A stretch of DNA of 64,000 nucleotides from Lomentospora prolificans. Its lineage: Eukaryota; Ascomycota; Sordariomycetes; Microascales; Microascaceae. This document shows positions 1 through 10,468 of the stretch, one piece after another (positions within the stretch are counted from its first letter, which is position 1; each line of letters starts with the position of its first letter). The notes beneath the pieces are model-generated. The model worked only from the letters and a program-made list of their open reading frames with translations. It was not told the DNA's origin and did no database searches. The stretch spans positions 2,046,001 to 2,110,000 of the forward strand of contig JARFXM010000005.1 of the NCBI GenBank assembly GCA_029532625.1, in the 5' to 3' direction. A program made the translations under genes and the position numbers.

Positions 1-1
1 A

Positions 2-814
2 GGACTCCACCACGAACCTACCGAGTTGCAGGAGTGCGAGACGATGACTTGGGCGGACTGGCATGCTCGGCGGAAGCTTTGGACTACCATTGTCTACCTC
101 GACGTGGAGATAGCAATGGTAACAGGCATGCCGGCCCTCCTTCGACGAGACGAGGTGCACACTGCTATCAGCCCCCTCTCCTATTCTTATGGGCAAGACA
201 GCGCCGTCACTCATTTCCACGATCCTCTCTACGACGCGCTTCCCATCATCATGGAAATCGCCACCCAAGTAAACGCCACGACAGATCAGCTCACCTACGA
301 ACAAGCAGTCCAATACAACGCCACCGTCCGCCAACTCATGATACCCGCCCTCAACGCAGCAACCGGCTTCCGCCAAACCACCCTCGACATCTTCTTCCGC
401 CGCGTCCTCCTCGTCCTCCACCGCAAATTCGCCCACCACGCCTCCTCCCCCTTCGACTACCCCATCTCCTACTGGTCCTCGCTAGAGTGCAGCCTCGCCC
501 TCCTGGTCCACCAGCGTGGCATGTGGGAAGGGAACGACGGAGGGCTGGCCGAGGTTTCGAGGGTCTTTATGTTGGATTTTATTTCGGCAGCGATGACGAC
601 TTGCATCCATGTGCTGAGGGAGGATGCGCCGCTTTCGGCACTGGCGGTCGAGGCGGCCGACGGGGCTATTCCACCGCGGCAGACGATATTGGAGACTTTG
701 AGGGCTTGTGTGGAGATTTGGGGGCGGCAGCAGGATAAGTCGCCTTGTATAAAGACGGGGTTTCTTGTGTTTGGAGCGATCGTTGAAGAAATACCGGAAA
801 TCTCTTCACCTTGA
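2..814 (+). CDS. C-terminal part of a fungal Zn2Cys6-type transcription factor (5' truncated by the window edge)
   Basis: The reading frame is open from base 2 to a TGA at 812-814, so the start and the expected Zn2Cys6 DNA-binding domain lie outside the window. The first visible residues (GLHHEP, then TWADWHARRKLWTTIVYLDVEIA and GMPALL, broken by short spacers) match the core of the fungal-specific transcription factor middle domain, where GLHRDP is followed by a RRRLWW-like stretch. The remaining 200 residues are helical and hydrophobic, as usual for the regulatory C-terminus. It would act in the nucleus as a pathway regulator; the target cannot be told. An intron further upstream cannot be judged. 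The opposite-strand and +1 frames here are GC-rich shadows. Confidence 0.75.
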   Translation, partial: GLHHEPTELQECETMTWADWHARRKLWTTIVYLDVEIAMVTGMPALLRRDEVHTAISPLSYSYGQDSAVTHFHDPLYDALPIIMEIATQVNATTDQLTYEQAVQYNATVRQLMIPALNAATGFRQTTLDIFFRRVLLVLHRKFAHHASSPFDYPISYWSSLECSLALLVHQRGMWEGNDGGLAEVSRVFMLDFISAAMTTCIHVLREDAPLSALAVEAADGAIPPRQTILETLRACVEIWGRQQDKSPCIKTGFLVFGAIVEEIPEISSP

Positions 815-1331
815 GAGGTCGAGAGGGCGAGGACCCAGGGATTCATTCCAAAACACTCAAATTGACCGCGAAGGAAACGCAGAAAGATAACCCCGGACTT
901 GTTTGAGGCCACCTAGACCTAACCACTCCACTCTACACGACATTTGCTACATTGAAAAAAAGACAATGGGTGATTGTACTCAACGACTATTAATAGAAAG
1001 GACCTCAGCAACCGCAAAGTAATCGAAGCTACATCAGCTCCAGCCGTACCTTCATTCTTCAAGCTTTATTAACTATGGTAGCTGAGGCTCAAACGCCGAA
1101 AATTGCTAGCCGTTGCAACATTCCTAAACACCTCGATATGCAAAGACTCTCGCCCACGCCACCGTAATAGCAGTCATAGCCAGGAGCTGACTCCGGGTCC
1201 TCCAAGGAGTTCTTAAGGGAGTTCCGCCACGTTCTCCAATAGCTTACTCAAGGGGCTTCTGTATGTATATAGTTCTCCTACAACAACGGTAAGTATTCCA
1301 ACCATCAAAGTTGGGGGGCTTCTGACTGAAC
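815..1331. other. Intergenic, no feature recognised
   Basis: This gap separates two genes that converge. I see no further reading frame, repeat or RNA gene in it. It should hold both 3' untranslated regions. Confidence 0.5.
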
Positions 1332-2609
1332 TCACAATGGATAGTACGCGTGTGTAGACTTATCCCTTATGGCTTTTCTCACTTTAGCGAGCAAAGCGGC
1401 CACCTCTGCCTCCTCCCATTCGAGAGCCTGCGTACAGAGGTAGTACGCGAAGCCCTCAAGGCCTTGCTCGAGGCTCGCGGCGTTCAACAGGCCCACCTGT
1501 TTCCACTTCGGATCTTTGGCCCAACCCCCGATGGGGAGCCTAATCGAGTTTTTATGCAGCTCGCCTGTGAAACCCGCCTCTCGTACCCACTTCCCCCAAT
1601 GGTCAGACACTTCAAAGGACCGACCGATCTTGGCGCCTGCTTCTTTGAACACCTGACCCCAGGTGTGCCATATGGAGTCTGGAGGCAAAGATCCCTCGTT
1701 CGCTGCGATGGGAAGGGCGTATTCCTGTTGCTCTAACCAACCACCCGGCTTGAGGCACCGGTAGCACTCGCGATAGAGTTTGACCCAGTCCTGCACACAG
1801 CCAACTAAACCTCTAATGTGGATGTAGTCGAAGGCATTGTCTGGGTATGTCCAGTCCATCTCGCAATTATCAATCTCAAACGTACAGTTGGGCGGCACCC
1901 AGGATGGCTGGATGGGAGACAGGTCCGTCCCAATGACCTCAGCATTTGGACACTCGTCGGCAAAGTCACTGTCGACTGGTTAATATGTATTAATACAGCT
2001 TTTTGTTAGAACAGGAAACCAAAGGGCCTACTTACGTGACCCAAATACCCGTTCCGGTGCCGACATCGAGAACCTTTTGGGGATCCCTGAGCGGGGCGAG
2101 ATACAGCTTATTGTCGAAAGCAAGGGTCATCATATGGTGGCTAGGAAAGATTAGAGCCGTCCGCGTGCTGTCTTGGACTGTTTAATCCAACTTACGCAAT
2201 ATCGAGTTGCTCATTTTGTCGTTCGTCATTGGGACCCCTGGGCAAATCATGAGCGACATTTCGATTGTGCGGGTGCATGAGAGGCGGGCGTACCAGTAAT
2301 CTGTGCCTTCATAGTTGGCATACGTACGCCCGTGCAGCTTGCGATATGCCAGAATCGAGCTATTTATTGTCGCGGTGCTACCGAGGATGCTCGCCCTGTG
2401 AATTATCAGCACATCTGGCTTACTTGGCTGCGCTTTGGAGTTCGAAAGAGGACGTACGTGTCGTCTATCGAGACGTCATCGTCGATCTCTAGGCCTGCGC
2501 TCGCAGGATCCTATTGTTGCATAATGTTAGCAAGACTGCATAGGAGCTTAGCCTATCGTAGAGTTCTGCGGAACGCACTACATACCGCGCTCGTGGGTTG
2601 GTGCGACAT
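1332..2609 (-). CDS. LaeA-like SAM-dependent methyltransferase, six exons
   Basis: Exons run 2586-2609, 2458-2510, 2294-2395, 2196-2237, 2036-2140 and 1332-1968. All joins keep frame and give 320 residues. The first exon encodes only eight residues (MSHQPTSA). After a short acidic N-terminus comes the family block SSILAYRKLHGRTY, then WGPNDE, then HHMM and KLYLAP. SAM motif I is VLDVGTGTG at residues 97-105. The later motifs are the acidic VIGTDLSP, a DYIHIRGLVGCV block and CLKPGGWLEQQEY. This is the order seen in fungal LaeA/TAM-type methyltransferases found around secondary-metabolism genes. True LaeA is a nuclear partner of velvet proteins, but the many paralogues have unknown substrates, so no specific role is assigned. 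No biosynthetic core enzyme (PKS or NRPS) is present in the window. Confidence 0.88.
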
Positions 2610-2623
2610 GACGATTTCTAAGG

Positions 2624-2926
2624 CTTGGGTGACCGAGGTGTAGCAAGATTTCGCTCAGACAAATGGAGGCGATCCCCAATTTCGGTTGTCAAAAAGAAGA
2701 AAAAAAAAAGAGGGGGATATACCGAGTATTTAATAGCATGCAGCAGCTCACGAATGTGTGGTGATGGCATCTGCATCTGCATGCTGCGCTGGTTCCCCTC
2801 AATATCCTTGTCCGTCGGCTTGCCGCTTCTGTCCAGCCGTCGCTCGTCCATAAGAAGCTGGCGCATATCCATCCGGAATTTAGGGAGGTTGGAGACGCAG
2901 CTCAAGATGTTTGATGAGTTTTTCAT
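2624..2926 (-). other. Unassigned short ORF upstream of the methyltransferase
   Basis: An ATG-initiated frame at 2926 gives about 68 protein-like residues (rich in R, D, M and Q, containing FRMDMRQLLMDERRLD) before a possible GT donor followed by a T-run. It ends just upstream of the methyltransferase start and reads the same way. I tried to join it to the methyltransferase as an extra 5' exon, but the phase does not fit with the acceptor at the CTTAG near 2620. It may be the first exon of an unrecognised gene, a 5'-leader ORF, or chance. No family is recognised. Confidence 0.25.
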
Positions 2927-3301
2927 TCTAGAAGCTATTTATGGTTAAATGATGCTTGGCTTTTAGTTTGAGTATTGCACGGTTGCGTAACTTGTGCCCT
3001 TATGAATCTGCCGTGCGCTTCTTTCTAGAAAGTTGGAGTTGTTTTACGTTCCATGCAGATAATAGGGAGAGACATACCAGGCTCTCAACACAAAATGCTC
3101 GGCAAATATGCTATTAAAAGCCAAACATAACCCGGTTATGCTCCCGAGAAAGAAAGATCTTGCGTTGCTATGTTTAACAGAGTTCGTAAAGGCAAAACCC
3201 CCGAGTCCAGGATATCCACATCACTTCCATAGTTCGAATTCATGTACATCCGAGCTTTCCCTGCCTAAACTCGAATCTTCAGTTCGCAATGGTCATTGCT
3301 G

Positions 3302-3970
3302 CTAACTGCCTTCGGGGAATGTTTCGCGTTTAGACCCTCCCGGAGATGTTGATGAAGGCAATGCTATCCGCTGAATCCATTTCGCAATGACAAACCCGAC
3401 CCTTTCGGATACATCCTCAATGTCTGCTGGTAACACGCAGTATTCTAAGCCGACGCCATCTAGTGTTTCACAAAACATGCTGTGGAAGTGAACCCAGTCA
3501 TTCTGATCCTCGGGCATGAGCCGCACGCCATCGTCCCGCAACCATGTTACTCCCGCTTCACAGACAATGACTAGCGAAGACTTCATTCGATCGATGACTT
3601 TGATCCAGTTCGTATCAAGCATGAGCGCCTCGACCGAGTCTGGGTCGACATATCTTTTGGCGTAGACAATAGGGTCCACTCCCGATCGGTCGGAAATGTA
3701 CCACGAACTCTGCCGCAGCGCGTCGTTCTCGGCTTCGATTTGAGCATATAGAATCGCTTTTTGCAATAGCATGCTTCGCTCAGAGGAATTTCGTATCTCC
3801 TCTCTCGTGATGTCGTATGACTTCAACACCTTCCTCGCGACTTCCGAGATGACGTACGGCTCATCGAAATTGAGCTTTTGCGACATAGCGCCGAGCGTTT
3901 TCTTCAATTCGGCAACGAGTGTCGTTTTGCCCGTGCACTGGGCACCGACGATATAGATACAGGGAATCAT
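3302..3970 (-). CDS. NadR/Ttd14-like P-loop ATPase (AAA_28 type)
   Basis: Single exon of 222 residues, ATG at 3968-3970, stop at 3302. The N-terminus IYIVGAQCTGKTTL is a Walker A loop (G9-x4-G14-K15-T16). The enzyme-like body has YVISEVARKVL, an SDRSGVDPIVYAKRY block and a C-terminal LPADIEDVSERV. This arrangement is that of the NadR-type kinase-like AAA_28 family, where the motif after the P-loop binds a phosphate-acceptor substrate. In bacteria NadR phosphorylates nicotinamide riboside; the fungal relatives are uncharacterised, so only nucleotide binding is claimed. It is divergent from the RdRP-helicase gene with 563 bp between the starts, so the two could share a promoter region. Confidence 0.8.
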   Translation of the reverse strand: MIPCIYIVGAQCTGKTTLVAELKKTLGAMSQKLNFDEPYVISEVARKVLKSYDITREEIRNSSERSMLLQKAILYAQIEAENDALRQSSWYISDRSGVDPIVYAKRYVDPDSVEALMLDTNWIKVIDRMKSSLVIVCEAGVTWLRDDGVRLMPEDQNDWVHFHSMFCETLDGVGLEYCVLPADIEDVSERVGFVIAKWIQRIALPSSTSPGGSKRETFPEGS

Positions 3971-4533
3971 CGCGGTTGGCTGGTGTCCTAGGTGAGTTTG
4001 TCCCGCTATCTTTTCATGTTGGGATGACTCGGGCTATTTGTCCTCTCTGTTGCCATTACTTAAACCTTTATTAGAAAGGTTGCCTTGCCCTGAAAAAGCG
4101 GACTGACAAGACCTAGGCTGTCACGTTAGGATGGGGACATCCCCGCCGGCGCAAACATAGACCTGCGGGAGGCCTTCCACATACACCTCGCTTAACACGT
4201 GGTCTGAGTTTGCCCAATAAAGGCATTATGGAGACGATGCTACTGCCGTGTAACGAACACTCGCAGTCTGTTTTATGATCTGACTGGGCTCGTCCACCCT
4301 ACCTTGGCTTGCGATGCGATGCTAGCCTTGAGCTCATGCATAAGCCGTTGCTCGCTCGACTGCATGGACGTGTGATAGTATGATGTACAATAAAGTATCG
4401 TAACAAATCTTCTCTAGCCTACCGATTCTATAAAATCATTGTGTTCGTCCACCAGGCGACCTAGGCAAGTTAGCTGCTCCACAAACACCGACATTGATAA
4501 TACCTACGAAAATCCCGGCTCCCTTATCCGAAC
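3971..4533. other. Divergent intergenic region between the P-loop ATPase and RdRP-helicase genes
   Basis: No convincing coding exon is visible, although the RdRP N-terminus looks short for its family, so an unrecognised 5' exon here cannot be excluded. The region should contain both promoters. Confidence 0.45.
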
Positions 4534-7500
4534 ATGTCGCCGAAGAATAGTCCCGGAAGAGTCACCTACGAGCTTCTGCCTGTCATTAGCCTTGATGACC
4601 GTGAATGGATGTTCCATGTTCCATATCTCCCATCGCTCCAGAAGCGAGTCGAAATGGGTACCATAATGAAAGTATCTTTGCGCACCGACATGAAACGTTG
4701 GAAACATTCCATGATGCTCACGCTTGAGAAATTCGAAGTGAATCGCGCCATAAAAGGCCTCGCCATTGACCAGTTCATCGTGGTGTCCCTCGAACAATTT
4801 CGGCCCTTGAAACAAAGAGGGGCGGACCACGCTCCACGGGCCGAAGGGCGTCTTCAACCATCAGAATGGAGAGAGTGCACCGACTACGCGGTTCGCTTTC
4901 TCAGAGTTGGAATATCGCTCCAGGGTGTCCAGTACCACTTCTACGGACACAGCAATAGCCAACTCAAATCCCGTACATGTTTCATGCTTGCGGGATCAAA
5001 GGAGGAGGTCTCAAAGAAGGTCGAGTCTCTTGGTGATTTCAGCAAAATGAAGACCGTGGCTAAGAAGGCTAAACGTATCGGGCTTCTATTCTCTGTGGCG
5101 CGCGTTGCCATGGACGTGTCCTCTTCCCGATGCGAGGACATTCCAGATATCGAGACGGCTGATTATATGTTCACTGATGGATGTGGTCTGATAGCGCCGG
5201 CCCTAGCACGGGAATTGGCGCGGAGAGTCAGGATTGTCTTCCGTGATTGGCGATATACGCCGTCAGTGTTTCAAATAAGGTACCGAGGCTATAAAGGCGT
5301 GGTGACCGTGGACCCTAGAATGAGAAGCAATAACCCCCTCCTCCGGTTACGAAAGTCAATGAAGAAATTCAGCGGCGGCGACGACGAATCTTTTGCTGTC
5401 GTCGATTATTCCAAGGTATGCTCTTTGAGTCACTCTCGCATGTGGCCGGAAGATGCTAACAAGGTATTATGCCTAGCCGTACTCATACGGCTTCCTGAAT
5501 GACGAGGTAGTACTACTTCTTGAATCACTGGGTATACCCCGATCTACAATTCTGAGGAAGCAGGATGAGCACTTTCGGCTTCTAGAGGAAGCGAAGACCG
5601 ATTTCCGTGCCGCCTTTTGTTTCCTCTCATATGTTGGCAAGCCTGACTTAGCAGAGAAGGTTCTCATGGAAGGGGTAGAGCCGGTGCAAGCCCAGATAAA
5701 CAAACTCATAAACTCAGAGTTTAGCAAGATGTTGAACAAGAGGGAGGAGCAAAAGTGTCGCATATTTGTTCGGAAGTCCCGCCTTTTATTCGGAGTCTGC
5801 GATGCTTGGGGGGTCCTTAAAGAAGGCGAATGTGCTGTGAAAGTCACAATGGAAGGAGATGGTCTTCCCCGAGCACTGAAAGGCACGGAAGTGTCTGTTA
5901 TTCGCAACCCCTGCCTTCACCCGGGAGACTGGCAGAAGTTCAAAGTTGTCGAGAAGCAGGAACTGGGTCACTTGGTTGATTGCATCGTTTTTTCTACCCA
6001 AGGGAAGCGGCCCGCAGCCGACATGATGTCAGGAGGAGATCTAGATGGAGACCAGTGTAAGGACCGTACATGATAACAGCTCATCCTGACTAGGCTCAAT
6101 AACTAATAGCTATTACTTATCAGTTTTCGTTTGTTGGGACAGAGATCTGGTACCGCCCATACTCTCTCAGCCTGCTCTATACCCTGGAGTCCGAGAGCCG
6201 CTACGGTTCAAACCCATTACGGACGACGACCGAATCGTGTACTTCGCAAAATACTCTAATGCGTCCCTCGGTCAGGTGAAGAATCTCTATCTTGCCTGGG
6301 CACGGGCAACGGGTCCCATGAGTCCCGAATGCCAGGAACTGAATCGACTCTTCTCTCAATGCGTCGACGGAAACCGTATCCGAATCCCTGAAAGGTTGAA
6401 GACCTCACCAAACATCCCAGCGAATGCTTTGCCGTTTATACTCGACGAACTACATGCGAAGGCTCAAGAGTCTATACGTACTTTTGATAAGCGGGTCCAG
6501 GGCTGGGACGGCTATGAGTACCATGTCATGGAACTCCTCCTAAATCGTGATGACATTGCCATGTCAGAGTTCCATTTTATTCAATTAACCTTGCGGTGGT
6601 GCCAGAAAAGTGAAGTGGCTTTCGAACGGCTGCTAGACTACTTTGACTTCAACGCCTTAACAGCGCAGGAAAAGGCGTGGGTGCTGAGCCACATTCCAGC
6701 TTCTCCAACGGCACCAAGTCTGGTTATGAACGCCCTCACGTCGACTAGCCTACTCAGTGAGGCTGAGCTAAGTCAATACCAATTCGACAGCCCTAGGGTC
6801 CGATGGAAAAGAGTATATGATTCGACTCGAGGTGACCGACTCGCTACCTTTCTGGATGCAGCAGTTAGAAATCTGGAGCTCTTCCATCGGAAGCTCATTA
6901 TCTTCCGACCTGACGATCGACTGACACTGGCCATGTACGTGCCGAGGAAGATTGACCGCGCGCACGATGCCGCGGTCGACGACACAGTTCGCCTCTTCGC
7001 CTTCCCCCATTCTCAAGGCCCTCAGAGGCAGAGCCGTCTGTCACTACCTACCAAAATGACATATCGGCTGTACTGCGATGAAAAGGTCTTTCAACTTTTC
7101 GAAAATACGCGACAAAATTCTTGGGTTTTCATCCGACGACCAGGCTCAGACGATGCCGAATATCGAGACACCACCGATGCAGGCGAACGGCGTAGGAAGA
7201 AACAAGCCACAATCGATGCAGGTATGAACTCGGAGGTAATTGCGAGTATTGCCCTAGATAAGTTCAGTCGTGGTCTTCAAACCCATATTGGCAGGGTAAA
7301 TAGGGCACCAATATCTGCTGCGGTAAGTGGAAGTCCCTCAAACAATGTAGTTAGTCAATACATCTTGGGAGGTACTGTGTAGGCTAACAACAACGGACTA
7401 TAGGAGATCTATGTGATCAGTAATCGAGACGTTCAGTCGATGCAGGCCCTCGACCTGTGGCTCGAATACATTGCGACTGGCGAGAGAATGCCCCTAATGC

Positions 7501-10091
7501 AGCAAAATGCCTCGGAGTATAGCCTTGCTACGCCGGCAGAAGTTCTGACATCCACGAGTCCCAAGTTCCTCGTTCAGATCGTAGGACGCCAGGATTTAGC
7601 CGCGTTACAGACCTTGGCCTCTCCTGTTGACTACACTGTTGTTTTCAATGCTTTGATCCAGATGGGCAACAATGGGCTCCTACTACGATGCTTCGATCAC
7701 CTACTGGCCAACATACAAAAGGTGCGGTGCGACCGAAACGCTCTCCTCGAGGTGATGGTTAAATCCTTGGCACAGGCACCATTCCTAGCAATCAGTTTTG
7801 GGCAATTTCCTTGCCTAGACCAGTACGGAGAGGACCTGGCGTTGACAATATCAAGGGCCTCCGGCCAAATTTTGCGTGCATTTATCCTCTCCGCGAACGA
7901 GGCAGACTCGTTTATTTTGGACCCATTTAAGAATGTACTTTCGAGGATACCAACCGGGTTATTCACGATGGTTGAGCTGGCTGAACTGATTGAATTAATA
8001 TCGTTGACTGTACGCTCACCTGATTTGGCAATGGACCTGCTGCTCGGTCTCGTTGAACCTGAAAGTGATCGAATTCTCGCCGACACAACCGGTGCAACTC
8101 GTCATTTCGTACGCAATATGATTGCAATCGCCTTGGACCATATTGGAGAGGCGGCAAATGGAGAGAAAAGGCGACATCGTTTGCTTGACATAAAACTTGC
8201 CCCTAAGCAAGAAGATGGCTACACAGTCATTGAGATACCCTTCAGAATCGACACACCTGGTGGTACGCCGGAGAACTCTTCCCACGTCCGCTTGACGGCG
8301 TCTACGTTGCCTATAAACGTTCTCGTCGGGAAGAAATATTCCATGGATGCCATGGTTGTACATTCAGAGCAAGGTCTCGCGAGGTTCCGCTGCTATCATC
8401 CCTTGCCTCCATTTTTCCAAAGATGTTCTTGGGATCTCGAAAACTGCGGCCCGTTTGTGACGGCCAAGACTATGTTTGATGCGGTAACGACTTTTGCCAC
8501 CCAGCGCGAGAAGTGCTGCCAAGTCGCGTACTCTATCCTTGGATTGCCCTCCCAAGACATCGTCGCTGATTCGAGATTGGGAATCGGCTGGTCGCCAGCT
8601 AGTAGTTTGAATCAGAGCCAAAAAGCAGCCATCGATGCAGCACTTCAAAGTCCCTTAGTCTGCTTATGGGGACCTCCAGGTACTGGGAAGACGGAGACGA
8701 TTGTAGAGATGATTTGTGCTCTGCAAGAGACTTTTACCGGAGCAAGGTTACTGATAACGGCCCCGACTCATAATGCCGTGGATAATGCGATGCGTAGGTA
8801 TGTGCGACGTTTGAAGAAGTACCCTCTACAGGGAAGAAATTCTCAATCGAGTGCTCTCCGCGTGCCCGCAGATGTAAGTGGCGCAAACTACCCAAGTTAA
8901 GACCATTGCTCAAAGACGTTAACTTTGGGTAAACAGATCCGAAAGGTGGCAGAAGACCTACGGGGCTATACCTGCGATGCTATGGCCGGTCAAGACATTC
9001 ACTCGGACCATAACGCCATGAATCAAGCGAAGAAGAAAGTCAAGGAAGCCGATACAGTGTTTACCACCTGTATCGGTGCTGGGGTTGGCCTTCTGAGATC
9101 CGAAGAGTTTGATATCGTGATTGTTGACGAGGCATCTCAACAGACAGAACCTGCATCCTTGGTTCCCCTCGTGAAGGGCTGCTCGAAGGCGATTTTAGTC
9201 GGGGATCATGTGCAGCTCAGGCCGACTGTCGAGAAATATGCTCTTGCTGTTGGCTTTGATGTCTCGTTATTTGAGAGACTTTATACAGGGCTGGAATCTG
9301 AGGAATTAAGCACTGGAAACCGTGTCGATCCCGAGATTGGGGGAGCGGATCACGAGGTGGAAGTCAACAGGATGATGCGAAAACTAATGCTGGATACCCA
9401 ATACCGCATGCATCCTCAAGTCTGTCAGTTTAGCTCAAAGGAATTCTACGAAGGAAAACTGAATACGGGGATAACGAGAGACGAAAGGCCATTGTTTGCC
9501 TCGCAATTTCCCTGGCCAGCTGTAGCTTTACGTGGTGGCGATCACCCAGGGCAGCCTGATGGGGATCACGAGCGGATGCTATTCATTGAGTGCGAGACGA
9601 AGGAGAAGCCAGGACAAAAGTCAAAAGAAAATGAGGGCCAGGCGAGGCTTTGCGCGCACATCTGCAAGCTTTTGACCACACCAGCACCTGACATAATAGC
9701 GCAAGGTAGTGCGCAGTTGGGAAAATACCTCTCCCTGAAGGCGCAGTCGATTGCGGTCCTGACGCCGTATACTCGCCAGGCGGAGCTGCTGAGACGGCTT
9801 TTAGCTAATCTTTCTGAGCATGTTGAAATCTCTAGCATTGATGGATTTCAGGGACGAGAGGCGGACATCGTGGTGTTTGTCACGGTCCGATGCAACGAAC
9901 ATAGGGAGATTGGATTCTTGAAGGACCTGCGGAGGATGAATGTTGCTCTGACGCGCGCAAAAGCTGGACTCGTTGTCATCGGTAATGGGAGAACTCTAAC
10001 GGAAGGAACATCTGACCCCGAGAGTACGGAAATGTGGAAGAGGTTATTGGGGAGCCTTACGCGTGTCAATATTGTCGTTCCGGAAGAGTAA
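4534..10091 (+). CDS. RNA-dependent RNA polymerase fused to an SF1 (Upf1/NFX1-like) RNA helicase, five exons
   Basis: Exons 4534-5415, 5477-6056, 6124-7322, 7404-8873 and 8937-10091 join in one frame to 1761 residues. All four introns are GT-AG, 61-81 bp. The N-terminal third is a cellular eukaryotic RdRP: FYGHSNSQL near residue 140, MFTDGCGLIAP, then NPCLHPGDW, and the catalytic SGGDLDGDQFFVCWD with aspartates at 482, 484 and 486. The C-terminus is an SF1 helicase: Walker A GPPGTGKT at 1310-1317, APTHNAVDNA, Walker B VDEAS at about 1440-1444, GDHVQLRPT, QYRMHP near 1532, and DGFQGREADIVV plus NVALTRAK. About 700 residues between them have no recognised fold. RdRPs make double-stranded RNA for silencing, and Hrr1/SAD-3-type helicases act with them, so a role in RNA silencing is inferred. 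The RdRP N-terminus is shorter than that of Rdp1 or SAD-1, so an extra 5' exon may be missing. Confidence 0.9.
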
Positions 10092-10468
10092 TAGAGGTGG
10101 GTGTGTAGGAGAAGCGAAGGCGGCTGGAGAAAATGTGAACGAGAACGAGGTAGCCATACATAGGCATACATTCCTAGATCCTTACAGCCAACGACATATA
10201 CTAAAATCAATGAAAATGCAAGCCACCTTCAGCTGATGTTTCGAGAATCCAATCCGGAATGGGTTGTGCAAGCGAATGCTGAGGCTTCCGATATTGGGTG
10301 GCCTGCCGCAGAAAGGCATAGCGTGCCGTTCCGTGGGGTGGATATAAGAGGCATTTCAAATCCCCTCCTCCTCTCGTCTTTCGGGTTTGGTACAGACAAG
10401 TCGAGAATAAATCCTAAAGAAAGGCACTAGTTTCGATCATTGATTAGAGCCTGCCTCCGCTTCTCACG
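10092..10468. other. Intergenic, no feature recognised
   Basis: Tandem same-strand spacer between the RdRP-helicase stop and the nucleoside transporter start. Nothing beyond probable 3' and 5' untranslated sequence was seen. Confidence 0.45.

Noticed and set aside
34..738. 234-residue proline- and arginine-rich plus-strand frame
   Set aside because: It overlaps the transcription-factor frame and is composed of Pro, Arg and His runs typical of a shifted GC-rich coding frame.
2624..2926. Upstream ORF as a 5' exon of the methyltransferase
   Set aside because: The possible donor is in phase 0, and the only near acceptor would put the methyltransferase start out of frame; kept only as an unassigned ORF.
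4534..10091. Two separate genes, RdRP and helicase
   Set aside because: Four introns with consensus ends keep one frame with no stop, and there is no promoter-like gap or new start context between the parts; transcript data could still overturn this.
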